DNA of 11,796 nucleotides from UBA685 sp002299005 (GCA_963966775.1 CAXAAH010000046.1:1-11796), one strand, 5' to 3'; counted from the first letter of the stretch, positions 1 through 7,055 are shown. Notes: a model not told the origin generated them from the sequence alone. Made by a program: numbers and translations.

Positions 1-1355
1 GAGGCTTTGGCATCACCATAGAGCATGCGTGAATTATCCTTGAAGAAGAGCGGGTTCTCAATGCCTGAATAGCCGCGCCCTTGGCCTCTTTTAGAGATAA
101 TCACCTGCTTTGCCTTCCAGACTTCCAAAACAGGCATGCCAGCAATCGGGCTGTTTGGATCTTCTTGGGCGGCAGGGTTCACAATATCATTCGCCCCAAC
201 AATGATGACCAAATCAGTGTCTTGGAAATCATCATTAATCTCATCCATCTCAAGCACGATATCATAAGGCACCTTGGCTTCGGCCAATAGCACATTCATA
301 TGACCCGGCAAGCGACCGGCGACAGGGTGGATGGCAAAGCGCACAGACTTGCCTTGATCGCGCAAGCGTCTTGTCATCTCTGAGATAGCTGATTGCGCTT
401 GGGCAACCGCCATACCATAGCCGGGGACAATCACAACACTATCAGCGCGTTCAAGATCGCCTGCTAGCGTGTCTAGATCTGTTGGGATCATCTCGCCTTC
501 AACTTCCATCTGCGGGCCAGTAGAGCCGCCCCAACCGCCAAGGATGACAGAGAGGAAATTACGGTTCATCGCCTTACACATAATGTAGGATAAAATCGCC
601 CCTGATGAGCCGACAAGCGCGCCTGTGACAATCAGCAAATCATTGCCAAGCATAAAGCCTGTGGCCGCCGCCGCCCAGCCTGAATAGCTGTTCAGCATAG
701 AGACAACAACCGGCATATCCGCGCCGCCAATGGCCATCACCAAATGCGCGCCAATGACAAAGGCAATCACCGTCATGATAATCAGATGCCAATTGCCCGC
801 CACTGTGCCGGCATTGCCAAGATAGAGCGCGCCTAGATAAAGGGTTGCGGCAAGCATCGCCAAATTGATCAGGTGGCGACCCGGCAAGAGCAAGGCTTTG
901 CCATCAATCGTGCCTGATAATTTACCATAGGCAATGATAGAGCCTGTGAAGGTAATCGCGCCAATAAAGACGCCAAGGAATACCTCAACATGATGGATGG
1001 TGATTTCAACCGCATCTGTCAAAGCAGGCGGGTCTAACTCAGAGTTAATGCCGATAAAGACCGCCGCAAGACCAACAAAGCTATGCAAGGCGGCGACAAG
1101 TTGCGGCATGCCTGTCATCTCAACACGGTTGGCGACAACGGCCCCAATAGCCGCGCCAATGACAAGCATGATAATCAGCCATGATGACAGCCCAACGCCC
1201 GGGCCAAAGATGGTCGCACCCACGGCCAAAGCCATACCAATAATGCCATACCATACGGCACGTTTGGCCTTTTCCTGATTGGACAGGCCGCCCAATGAGA
1301 GGATGAATAAGACAGCGGCTGAGAGTGATAAGGCTGTTACGATATTTTGATCCAT
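1..1355 (-). CDS. pntB: NAD(P) transhydrogenase subunit beta, 3' end cut by window edge
   Basis: This is the beta subunit of the inner-membrane transhydrogenase, which uses the proton gradient to drive hydride transfer from NADH to NADP+. The frame is open for 451 codons with no stop, ending in MLYGDAKA, so only about ten to fifteen C-terminal residues lie outside the window. Residues 1-260 are a run of hydrophobic helices (domain II). His91 (in ALHSFVG) and Asp213 (in GGADMPVV) fall at the same numbers as the key proton-channel residues of the E. coli protein. Domain III follows, with the NADP-binding loop PGYGMAVAQAQ, then VGANDIVNPAA and KRGQGRGYSGIENPLF. The ATG is preceded on the minus strand by GGGGAG at about 8 bases. 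The gene starts 12 bp after the pntA stop, so the two are co-transcribed. Identification is very secure. Confidence 0.97.
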   Translation of the reverse strand, partial: MDQNIVTALSLSAAVLFILSLGGLSNQEKAKRAVWYGIIGMALAVGATIFGPGVGLSSWLIIMLVIGAAIGAVVANRVEMTGMPQLVAALHSFVGLAAVFIGINSELDPPALTDAVEITIHHVEVFLGVFIGAITFTGSIIAYGKLSGTIDGKALLLPGRHLINLAMLAATLYLGALYLGNAGTVAGNWHLIIMTVIAFVIGAHLVMAIGGADMPVVVSMLNSYSGWAAAATGFMLGNDLLIVTGALVGSSGAILSYIMCKAMNRNFLSVILGGWGGSTGPQMEVEGEMIPTDLDTLAGDLERADSVVIVPGYGMAVAQAQSAISEMTRRLRDQGKSVRFAIHPVAGRLPGHMNVLLAEAKVPYDIVLEMDEINDDFQDTDLVIIVGANDIVNPAAQEDPNSPIAGMPVLEVWKAKQVIISKRGQGRGYSGIENPLFFKDNSRMLYGDAKA

Positions 1356-1367
1356 TATCTCGCTCCC

Positions 1368-2930
1368 CTAGCTTTTCTGGAACATCGCAAGCATGCGACG
1401 TGTGACCATAAAGCCACCGGTAATATTAATTGTGGCAATCAGCACCGAGATACCTGCCAACAGGTTAACGATGAAATTTGGTGAATTTAGCTGGAGCAAT
1501 GCGCCAAGGATGATAATCCCTGAAATCGCGTTTGTGACAGCCATCAGCGGGGTATGCAAAGAATGGCTGACCTTCCAGATAACCTGAAACCCAACAAAAC
1601 AAGAAAGCGCAAAGACGATGAAATGCTGCATAAAGCTAGAAGGGGCATAGGCGCCGATGACCAGCATAAACAGACCACCAAAGATAAGCATGCCCGTTTG
1701 TTGCCTGCCAGCCTTCTTCATAGCGGCCAATTCTGCGGCGGCTTTTTCTTCGGCTGTTGGCTCTGGCGGGGCAGCTGTTTGCGGCTTGCCAATCGCCCTG
1801 ATTTTCAAAGGTGGCGGCGGGAATGTGATCGCGCCCTCATGCACGGCTGTGACGCCTCTTATGACGTCATCTTCCATATTAATGACCGCGACACCGTCTT
1901 TTTCAGGGGTCAAATCATCAATCATATGACGCAGATTTGTTGAATAAAGGTTTGATGATTGTGTCGCCATGCGGCTTGGGAAATCAGTATAGCCGACAAT
2001 CTTGACGCCATTATCTGTCTCGATGATCTCGCCTGCTTTGGTCAGATCGCAATTGCCGCCTTGTTCGGCCGCCAAATCAACCACAACAGAGCCAGGCTTC
2101 ATCAGGCCAACCATCTCAGCGGGCCATAATTTTGGCGCTGGGCGGCCCGGGATAAGGGCGGTTGTGATGACGATATCAATCTCAGGGGCTTGTTCGCGGA
2201 ACAGCGCCATTTCCTTTTCGATAAATTCTGGCGAGGCAGGTTTCGCATAGCCGCCATCACCTGAGCCATCTTCTTCAAATTCAAGCATCAGGAATTCGGC
2301 GCCCATTGAATTAATTTGCTCTGCCACCTCGGGGCGTACATCAAAGGCTCTGACAATCGCGCCCAATGATTGGGCGGTGCCAATCGCCGCAAGACCTGCA
2401 ACACCCGCGCCAATGACCAAAACCTTGGCAGGTGGCACCTTGCCAGCGGCGGTGATTTGCCCTGTGAAGAAACGGCCAAACTGGTTACTTGCTTCGATAA
2501 CCGCGCGGTAACCTGCGATATTGGCCATCGAGGATAGCACATCCATTTTCTGGGCGCGTGAGATACGTGGCACCATATCCATCGCCAGCAAATTGGCACC
2601 TTGCGCTTTTACCTGTTCAAGCAAAGGCTCATTTTGCGCAGGCGATGCCCAACAGATAAGCGTCTGGCCCTTGCGCAGATGCTTTGTCTCTGCCTCTTGT
2701 GGTGACCGCACTTTGAGGATGATATCAGCGGCTTTATAAAGCGCGCTGGCTGAGGGGGCGATTGTCACGCCCGCGGCCTCATAATCAGCGTCAGAAAAGC
2801 GCGCATTGACGCCAGCATTGGTCTCTATCTGGCAATCATAACCTAACTTTATCAAAGCTTTGGCACTTTCAGGGGTCATCGCAACACGCGCTTCTCCTGG
2901 CATAAGCTCCATCGGGGCGCCGATTATCAT
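1368..2930 (-). CDS. pntA: NAD(P) transhydrogenase subunit alpha (single-piece)
   Basis: This 520-residue alpha subunit partners PntB. Domain I (about residues 1-385) binds NAD(H). It shows the alanine dehydrogenase/PNT fold, with RSPQ at 75-78, the nucleotide loop GAGVAG at 174-179 followed by RAFDVRP, the mobile-loop region TALIPGRPAP at 257-266, and EQGGN. An Ala/Pro/Glu-rich linker (about 383-410) leads to four hydrophobic helices (about 413-428, 432-451, 464-480, 484-505), which are the domain II part of the alpha subunit. The length matches the one-piece E. coli protein (510 residues) rather than the split PntAA/PntAB form known from Rhodospirillum. AGGAG stands about 7 bases before the ATG. 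It is the first gene of a pntA-pntB operon that begins after the rpsU terminator. Confidence 0.97.
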   Translation of the reverse strand: MIIGAPMELMPGEARVAMTPESAKALIKLGYDCQIETNAGVNARFSDADYEAAGVTIAPSASALYKAADIILKVRSPQEAETKHLRKGQTLICWASPAQNEPLLEQVKAQGANLLAMDMVPRISRAQKMDVLSSMANIAGYRAVIEASNQFGRFFTGQITAAGKVPPAKVLVIGAGVAGLAAIGTAQSLGAIVRAFDVRPEVAEQINSMGAEFLMLEFEEDGSGDGGYAKPASPEFIEKEMALFREQAPEIDIVITTALIPGRPAPKLWPAEMVGLMKPGSVVVDLAAEQGGNCDLTKAGEIIETDNGVKIVGYTDFPSRMATQSSNLYSTNLRHMIDDLTPEKDGVAVINMEDDVIRGVTAVHEGAITFPPPPLKIRAIGKPQTAAPPEPTAEEKAAAELAAMKKAGRQQTGMLIFGGLFMLVIGAYAPSSFMQHFIVFALSCFVGFQVIWKVSHSLHTPLMAVTNAISGIIILGALLQLNSPNFIVNLLAGISVLIATINITGGFMVTRRMLAMFQKS

Positions 2931-2962
2931 CTCATTCTCCTGTGAAGTATAAAAGGAACGTG

Positions 2963-2968
2963 ATTATA
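2963..2968 (-). promoter_or_regulatory. candidate -10 box for pntAB
   Basis: The minus strand reads TATAAT, a perfect -10 hexamer, about 33 bases before the pntA start codon. No good -35 box is visible at 16-18 bp: that position lies inside an A/T and G-rich imperfect hairpin. A promoter is needed here because the rpsU terminator lies just upstream. The hexamer is real; its function is inferred. Confidence 0.4.
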
Positions 2969-3029
2969 TACGTAAAAGCGGGGCCTTAGATTAAAGGGGG
3001 CTTTTTTATATCTTGCAAGTGATTTCCAT

Positions 3030-3062
3030 AAAAAAAGCCGCCTAATAAATCAGGCGGCTTTT
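3030..3062 (-). terminator. rho-independent terminator of rpsU
   Basis: There is a perfect 11-bp stem: GCCGCCT pairs with AGGCGGC, extended by four A-T pairs, around an 8-base loop (3044-3051). Read on the minus strand, it ends in a run of U residues (A-run at 3031-3036 on the plus strand). It lies about 33 bp beyond the rpsU stop codon and separates rpsU from the pnt operon. A shorter four-T run on the other side would make it weak in the plus direction. Confidence 0.9.
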
Positions 3063-3094
3063 GCATATTTGAAAAAGGGTTTTAGAGGATACCT

Positions 3095-3307
3095 CTAGAA
3101 GCCTTCTCTTTCCATACGCTTGCGCTGGAGTTTGCGCACACGACGTGTTGATTCGGCTTCTTCACGAGCACGGCGTTCCGACGGCTTTTCAAAAGCACGG
3201 CGGTTCTTCATCTCGCGAAATAGACCTTCGCGTTGCATCTTCTTTTTCAGAACACGCAAAGCCTGATCAACATTATTGTCACGAACAGCTACGAACAATG
3301 CTGTCAC
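3095..3307 (-). CDS. rpsU: 30S ribosomal protein S21
   Basis: This is a small basic protein of the 30S subunit head/platform, with the S21 signature VRDNNVDQALRVLKKKMQREG, then FREMKNRRAFEKPSERRAREEAE and a Lys/Arg-rich tail. Seventy residues is the usual size. The start is not ATG: the frame can open at GTG (3307), only 2 bases after an AAGGG ribosome site, or at TTG (3298), 11 bases after it. The TTG start would give MFVAVRDNNV, which aligns end to end with the usual MQVLVRDNNV. I keep the longer form but regard the start as unsettled. The gene diverges from the COQ9-family gene, has its own promoter and terminator, and is probably monocistronic. Confidence 0.96.
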   Translation of the reverse strand: MTALFVAVRDNNVDQALRVLKKKMQREGLFREMKNRRAFEKPSERRAREEAESTRRVRKLQRKRMEREGF

Positions 3308-3342
3308 ATCCCTTCTAATTTTTTGAGTTAGTTCGAGCCACG

Positions 3343-3372
3343 ACTATAGCAAATGCGGGCGATGGTTGTAAA
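3343..3372 (-). promoter_or_regulatory. rpsU promoter
   Basis: The minus strand reads TTTACA (3367-3372, 5 of 6 to the consensus -35), an 18-bp spacer, and TATAGT (3343-3348, 5 of 6 to the consensus -10). The expected transcript start near 3336 gives a leader of about 30 bases. This is a good sigma70-type match in the expected place. Confidence 0.65.
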
Positions 3373-3383
3373 GACGGCAATTT

Positions 3384-3395
3384 AAGGGGCCCCTT
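3384..3395. promoter_or_regulatory. 12-bp perfect palindrome between divergent promoters
   Basis: AAGGGGCCCCTT is a perfect palindrome lying between the -35 boxes of the rpsU promoter (11 bp away) and the COQ9 promoter (6 bp away). This is where a shared operator would sit. The palindrome is seen directly; a regulatory role is inference and no binding protein is known to me. Confidence 0.35.
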
Positions 3396-3401
3396 TGCCC
3401 C

Positions 3402-3430
3402 TTGGAAGTTGGGCGCTGTGTGTCTATATT
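3402..3430 (+). promoter_or_regulatory. promoter of the COQ9-family gene
   Basis: TTGGAA (3402-3407), a 17-bp spacer and TATATT (3425-3430) form a sigma70-type promoter with optimal spacing. The predicted start near 3437 gives a leader of about 27 bases to the ATG at 3464. It also argues against translation from the upstream in-frame ATG at 3395, which would lie before the promoter. Confidence 0.6.
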
Positions 3431-3463
3431 AAAGATATAAATTCCGTCAAAAGGGTGTCAGAT

Positions 3464-4126
3464 ATGGCTCAAAATCCTGCAGATTCACAAATTGCCGAAG
3501 AGATCGTCAAGGCCGCGCTTCATCATGTGCCGTTTGATGGCTGGCGCATGACGACCCTTGAGATGGCCGCTGAAGAATGCGGCTATGATAGTGCGCAGGT
3601 ACATAATGCCCTGCCAGATGGGGTGGATGATGCTATCGCGCTTTATGCGCAAATGGCTGACCGTGATATGGTTGCCGCCTTTGAGGCGCTGGAAGAGGCG
3701 CCAGCTAAGACGCACCTTAAGATAAGAGCGCTGATATTGTGCCGTCTTGAAGAGGCGATGAGGCATAAGCAGACAGTCTCAAAGACGATGGCCTATTTGG
3801 CACAACCGCAACATGCCGCCAAAGCAAGCAAGATGCTTTATAATAGTGTCGATTTGATGTGGCGCACAGCAGGCGATGATGCGACAGACGTGTCTTTTTA
3901 TTCAAAGCGTGCGACATTGGCGGCGGTCTATAGCGCAACCTTGCTCGCGTTCCTGTCTGATGATAGCGGCGATATGGCAAAGACGGAAGCGTTCTTGGAT
4001 AGGCGCTTGCGCGATGTGTCGCAAATTCCCAAAGTCACAAAGCCTGCTAAGGCGGCTGTCTCAAAGGCGGCCTCATTGGTGGGCGGGATTGCCTCGCAGC
4101 TGATATCGCGCGGGCGGCCTTTTTAA
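3464..4126 (+). CDS. COQ9 family protein (rpsU-divergently transcribed protein)
   Basis: The protein has 220 residues and belongs to the COQ9 family, whose eukaryotic member binds lipid and assists COQ7 in ubiquinone synthesis. The bacterial family is named for its place opposite rpsU (TIGR02396), as here. An N-terminal TetR-like helical part (about 10-70, with GWRMTTLEMAAEECGYD) is followed by the family core: WRTAGDDATDVSFYSKRATL at about 133-152 and AFLDRRL at about 176-182. A basic, Ala/Gly-rich amphipathic tail follows (about 190-220), which may contact the membrane. The ATG at 3464 was preferred because AAGGG lies 8 bases upstream and the promoter lies just before; an in-frame ATG at 3395 precedes that promoter. 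A role in ubiquinone biosynthesis is inferred from the family. Confidence 0.92.
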   Translation: MAQNPADSQIAEEIVKAALHHVPFDGWRMTTLEMAAEECGYDSAQVHNALPDGVDDAIALYAQMADRDMVAAFEALEEAPAKTHLKIRALILCRLEEAMRHKQTVSKTMAYLAQPQHAAKASKMLYNSVDLMWRTAGDDATDVSFYSKRATLAAVYSATLLAFLSDDSGDMAKTEAFLDRRLRDVSQIPKVTKPAKAAVSKAASLVGGIASQLISRGRPF

Positions 4127-4209
4127 GCGGCCACCTTTCTTCTTGCGTCTATTTCATGATAAGACAGATATCAAACCGTTTCTAACACTCACTATGGATG
4201 GCTTTTTTC

Positions 4210-5130
4210 ATGCCCATCAAAGTTCCTGATAATCTTCCCGCACTCTCTCAGCTGACATCTGAAGGGGTGGATATTATTCCTGATATGCTTGCCGCAAAAC
4301 AGGATATCCGTCCGTTGCGCTTGCTGATGCTGAATTTGATGCCGAAGAAAAAGGATACGGAAATTCAATTTGCGCGGCTGTTTGGCTCCTCACCTTTGCA
4401 GGTTGAATTGATTTTGATGACGACCGCCTCTTATCAGCCAACCAACACAGAGCCGGCCTATTTGCGCCGCTATTATCGCCAATTAGATGATGTGCGTGAC
4501 CAGTATTTTGACGCGCTGATTGTGACAGGCGCGCCTGTGGAGACGTTGGATTTTGATAAGGTCAGCTATTGGGATGAATTGGCTGAGATTTATGAATGGT
4601 CAAAGACGCATTGTTTCCGCCGTCTCGGCATTTGTTGGGGCGCGCAAGCCTTGATGAAGCTGGCTTATGATGTGCCGAAATTTACGATGGATCATAAATT
4701 ATTCGGGGTCTATTCGCATAAGCTGGCGCCAAATGCAGGGCGGTTGTTGCATGGCTTTACCCAAGAATTTCCAATGCCTGTCTCGCGCTATACGATGAAT
4801 AAGCCTGCGGATATTAAAGCCGCTGGCCTGTCAGTTCTGGCACAGTCAGATGAGGTTGGTATCGGCATGGTGCAATGCGATAAAAGCCAAGATCTGTTTG
4901 TGCTAAACCATCTGGAATATGATGCTGAGACATTGGCGGCTGAATATGAGCGTGATGCCTCTGAGGGGCTGGCAACGGCTGTGCCTGCGAATTATTACCC
5001 TGATGATAATCCACAGAATGCGCCGATAAATTACTGGCGGCCTTTTGCTTATTTGCTGATGGCAAATTGGTTGAATGATTTATATCAGACAACCTTATAT
5101 GATTTGTCATCCCTGTCAGATAAAGCATAG
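4210..5130 (+). CDS. metA: homoserine O-acyltransferase (MetA; predicted acetyl-CoA-dependent)
   Basis: This enzyme acylates homoserine, committing it to methionine. The MetA fold is clear: MPIKVPDNLPAL at the N terminus, LMLNLMPKKKDTE, the nucleophile Cys142 in LGICWGAQ, MVQCDKSQDLFVLNHLEYD with the catalytic His/Glu, and the C-terminal YQTTLYDL. In VTGAPVETLDF the residue at position 111 is Glu. Glu there marks acetyl-CoA users, while Gly (E. coli PLG) marks succinyl-CoA users, so homoserine O-acetyltransferase is predicted despite the MetA name. The start at 4210 is chosen over an in-frame ATG at 4198 because it gives the canonical 111/142 numbering and has GGATGG 8 bases upstream; the longer form would have four extra residues. 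The gene follows COQ9 by 83 bp and its 3' end overlaps purK. Confidence 0.95.
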   Translation: MPIKVPDNLPALSQLTSEGVDIIPDMLAAKQDIRPLRLLMLNLMPKKKDTEIQFARLFGSSPLQVELILMTTASYQPTNTEPAYLRRYYRQLDDVRDQYFDALIVTGAPVETLDFDKVSYWDELAEIYEWSKTHCFRRLGICWGAQALMKLAYDVPKFTMDHKLFGVYSHKLAPNAGRLLHGFTQEFPMPVSRYTMNKPADIKAAGLSVLAQSDEVGIGMVQCDKSQDLFVLNHLEYDAETLAAEYERDASEGLATAVPANYYPDDNPQNAPINYWRPFAYLLMANWLNDLYQTTLYDLSSLSDKA

Positions 5131-6200
5131 GTGATATGGCCGATTTTGCGGCCGTCACGATAGGCCGACTTGCCATAAAGATGCGTGCTAACAGGGCTTT
5201 GCGCTTGCAGGGCAGGGATTTGCGCCGCGTGCTGGCCAAGCAGATTTTCCATCCGCCAAGCCGCATGGGCGCCGCCGCGAACGGACGGGGTGCGCATTGG
5301 CAGACCGCCGACAATACGAGCAAGCTGTTCAAATTGTGAGCAATCAAGGCCCTCGATTGACCAATGATATGAATTATGTGGGCGCGGTGCGATCTCATTA
5401 AAGATAATCTCGCCATCCGCGCTAATGAAGCTTTCCATCGCGAGGATCCCATAGAGATCAAGATGCTCTGCGATAGCGGCAATGGCGGCTTGGCCTTTGG
5501 CGATAATCGCCTGATCCAATGGCGCAGGCGCCGTGCTATGCGCCAAGATGCCGCCAACATGATGATTAAGGGAGGCTGGGAAATGGCAAATAGCGCCTGT
5601 GCTATCACGGCCAATCAGGAAGCTTGCCTCTGCGACAAAGGAAACAAAGCTCTCAAGGATAAGGGGCTTGCCGCCCATTTCAGCGAAGATTTTTGCAACA
5701 TCATCACCGCTGGCAACACGCATCTGGCCCTTGCCATCATAGCCATCACGGCGCGTTTTCAAAACGCCTTTGCCGCCAAACTCTGAACTGGCAAGCTCTG
5801 ATAGGGCTGTGGCAAGCTCTTCTTGTGTATCAATCGCCCAAAAATCGGGTGTCGCGATACCTAAATCACGTGCCATGCGTTTCTCAGACAGCCTGTCTTG
5901 CGCGGTATCAAGCGCTTTGATAGAGGGGCTGACAATTGGCAAATGTTTGGCCAAAATCGCGAGGCTGGCAGAGGGGACGTTCTCAAATTCAGACGTTACC
6001 CCATCAATGCTTTTGGCAAAGGCCTCAAGGGCGGCCTCATCATCATAGGCGGCCGTGGTGGTTGCAAACGCAACATCACCTGCGGGCGAGCCTTTGGCGT
6101 CTGGGGCATAGATATGGGCGCGCATCCCAAGGCTTGCCGCGGATTGCGCTATCATGCGCCCTAATTGTCCTGAGCCAAGAATTCCGATTGTGCGTACCAT
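5085..6200 (-). CDS. purK: N5-carboxyaminoimidazole ribonucleotide synthase
   Basis: This ATP-grasp enzyme converts AIR, ATP and bicarbonate to N5-CAIR in purine synthesis. It has 371 residues, typical for PurK. The N-terminal Rossmann-like loop is GILGSGQLGRM (6-16). QDRLSEK (101-107) and LKTRRDGYDGKGQ (147-159) form the ATP-grasp lysine and glycine-rich loop. NEIAPRPHNSYHWSIEG (268-284) is the metal and substrate signature, and LYGKSAYRDGRKIGHI closes the core. About ten further residues (SDRDDKSYKVV) form a tail encoded within the overlap with metA. The gene starts 29 bp after the purE stop and its ribosome site is weak, which suggests coupling to purE translation. Confidence 0.97.
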   Translation of the reverse strand: MVRTIGILGSGQLGRMIAQSAASLGMRAHIYAPDAKGSPAGDVAFATTTAAYDDEAALEAFAKSIDGVTSEFENVPSASLAILAKHLPIVSPSIKALDTAQDRLSEKRMARDLGIATPDFWAIDTQEELATALSELASSEFGGKGVLKTRRDGYDGKGQMRVASGDDVAKIFAEMGGKPLILESFVSFVAEASFLIGRDSTGAICHFPASLNHHVGGILAHSTAPAPLDQAIIAKGQAAIAAIAEHLDLYGILAMESFISADGEIIFNEIAPRPHNSYHWSIEGLDCSQFEQLARIVGGLPMRTPSVRGGAHAAWRMENLLGQHAAQIPALQAQSPVSTHLYGKSAYRDGRKIGHITYALSDRDDKSYKVV

Positions 6201-6229
6201 CTGCGCTACTGCCTTTTTCGTGCTGTTAT

Positions 6230-6751
6230 CTAGGCTTCATCGACGGGCGTATCTGCCACATTATCTGTTTGCGCTTGGCGCCATTCGATCAAGGCTTGCT
6301 TAATACGCGCATCGCCAAGGGCCAAAATTTGTGCGGCATAAAGGGCGGCATTCTTTGCCCCTGCAACCCCGATTGCCAAAGTGCCAACAGGGATGCCCGC
6401 GGGCATTTGCACGATTGATAAAAGCGAATCCATACCTTTGAGGGATTTTGATTCAACAGGCACGCCCAAAACAGGCAGATGCGTGTGCGAGGCGATCATG
6501 CCCGGCAGATGCGCCGCGCCGCCTGCGCCTGCGATAATGACGTCAAACCCCTCATCCGCCGCGCCCTTGGCAAAATCTGCCAAGCGATCAGGCGTGCGGT
6601 GCGCAGATATAATGCGGCAATCACAAGGAATATCGAGCGCCGCTAGAATATCTTTGGCATGGCGCATGGTGGCCCAATCTGACTGGCTGCCCATACAAAT
6701 AGCGATCTTGGCGCCTTTTTGAGAGCTGGTAGCGTTCGATGAAGATGTCAT
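6230..6751 (-). CDS. purE: N5-carboxyaminoimidazole ribonucleotide mutase (class I PurE)
   Basis: This enzyme moves the carboxyl group of N5-CAIR to give CAIR, the step after PurK; both are encoded here in pathway-adjacent order. The 173 residues carry GSQSDW (21-26), SAHRTP (49-54), GAGGAAHLPGM (75-85) and DSLLSIVQMPAGIPV (108-122), the full class I active-site set. Presence of purK beside it supports class I rather than the class II carboxylase of animals. The first 13 or so residues are a polar Ser/Thr/Asn leader outside the core. The ribosome site is poor (AGG about 10 bases upstream). It lies 36 bp after the YdcH-type gene. Confidence 0.97.
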   Translation of the reverse strand: MTSSSNATSSQKGAKIAICMGSQSDWATMRHAKDILAALDIPCDCRIISAHRTPDRLADFAKGAADEGFDVIIAGAGGAAHLPGMIASHTHLPVLGVPVESKSLKGMDSLLSIVQMPAGIPVGTLAIGVAGAKNAALYAAQILALGDARIKQALIEWRQAQTDNVADTPVDEA

Positions 6752-6787
6752 AGCAATGCCTGATATGGTTGTTTTTCAAAATTCGGT

Positions 6788-6997
6788 TTACGCGATAATG
6801 TCAGGCAAAAGCAGTGCCTTTAATTTTATGATCTCATCTTTAAGCATAAGTTTACGCTTTTTCAACCGCTGCAATTGTAATTGGTCCATCGGCACCTCGT
6901 CACCAAGGCGCGCAATCACATCATCAAGGTCGCGATGCTCTGACAGTAAATTATCAAGGCGCGCTTGTCCCATTTGCATATCATGAAACTCTGACAT
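6788..6997 (-). CDS. YdcH family protein (DUF465)
   Basis: This small protein has 69 residues and the DUF465 pattern: LDNLLSEHRDLDDVIARL, a short Asp/Pro break, then LQLQRLKKRKLMLKDEIIKLK. Both halves are predicted amphipathic helices that could form a helical hairpin or coiled coil. The function of the family is unknown. It is the first gene of the ydcH-purE-purK unit. GGAG lies about 11 bases before the ATG, a rather long spacing. The link to purine synthesis is by position only. Confidence 0.88.
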   Translation of the reverse strand: MSEFHDMQMGQARLDNLLSEHRDLDDVIARLGDEVPMDQLQLQRLKKRKLMLKDEIIKLKALLLPDIIA

Positions 6998-7029
6998 TAT
7001 GGGGAAAACTCCGGATGATGGTCGATTTG

Positions 7030-7055
7030 TAACAGGCAGGTGAGCTGTTATTATA
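7030..7055 (-). promoter_or_regulatory. candidate -10 box of ydcH-purEK with overlapping inverted repeat
   Basis: The minus strand reads TATAAT (7050-7055), a perfect -10 box about 52 bases before the ydcH start, though no clear -35 is seen at normal distance. Just downstream in the transcription direction lies a perfect inverted repeat, TAACAG (7030-7035) and CTGTTA (7045-7050) with a 9-base spacer, covering the likely transcript start. A second palindrome, GTTATTATAAC (7047-7057), covers the -10 box. An operator role is inference. Confidence 0.4.

Noticed and set aside
3083..3097. TAGAGG/CCTCTA hairpin at the rpsU stop codon as a terminator
   Set aside because: The 6-bp stem has no U-tract; the strong terminator lies just beyond it at 3030-3062.
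3395..3463. N-terminal extension of the COQ9-family protein from an upstream ATG
   Set aside because: The 23 extra codons lie over the promoter elements and lack a ribosome site; the ATG at 3464 has one.
4127..4209. Possible SAM-II riboswitch before metA (contains TCATGATAAGAC)
   Set aside because: SAM-II is known upstream of alphaproteobacterial met genes, and a GATAA stretch is present. However, the conserved GCUAAA element, a proper P1 stem and the pseudoknot partner are not visible. An Infernal search with the SAM-II and SAM-V models would settle it.
4814..5614. 266-codon open frame on the minus strand
   Set aside because: It lies across metA and purK in other frames, is rich in Arg, His, Ser and Pro with no recognisable motif, and is a shadow of the two real genes.
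5936..6418. 160-codon open frame on the plus strand
   Set aside because: It is antisense to purK and purE, with Cys/His/Arg-rich composition and no domain; a shadow frame.
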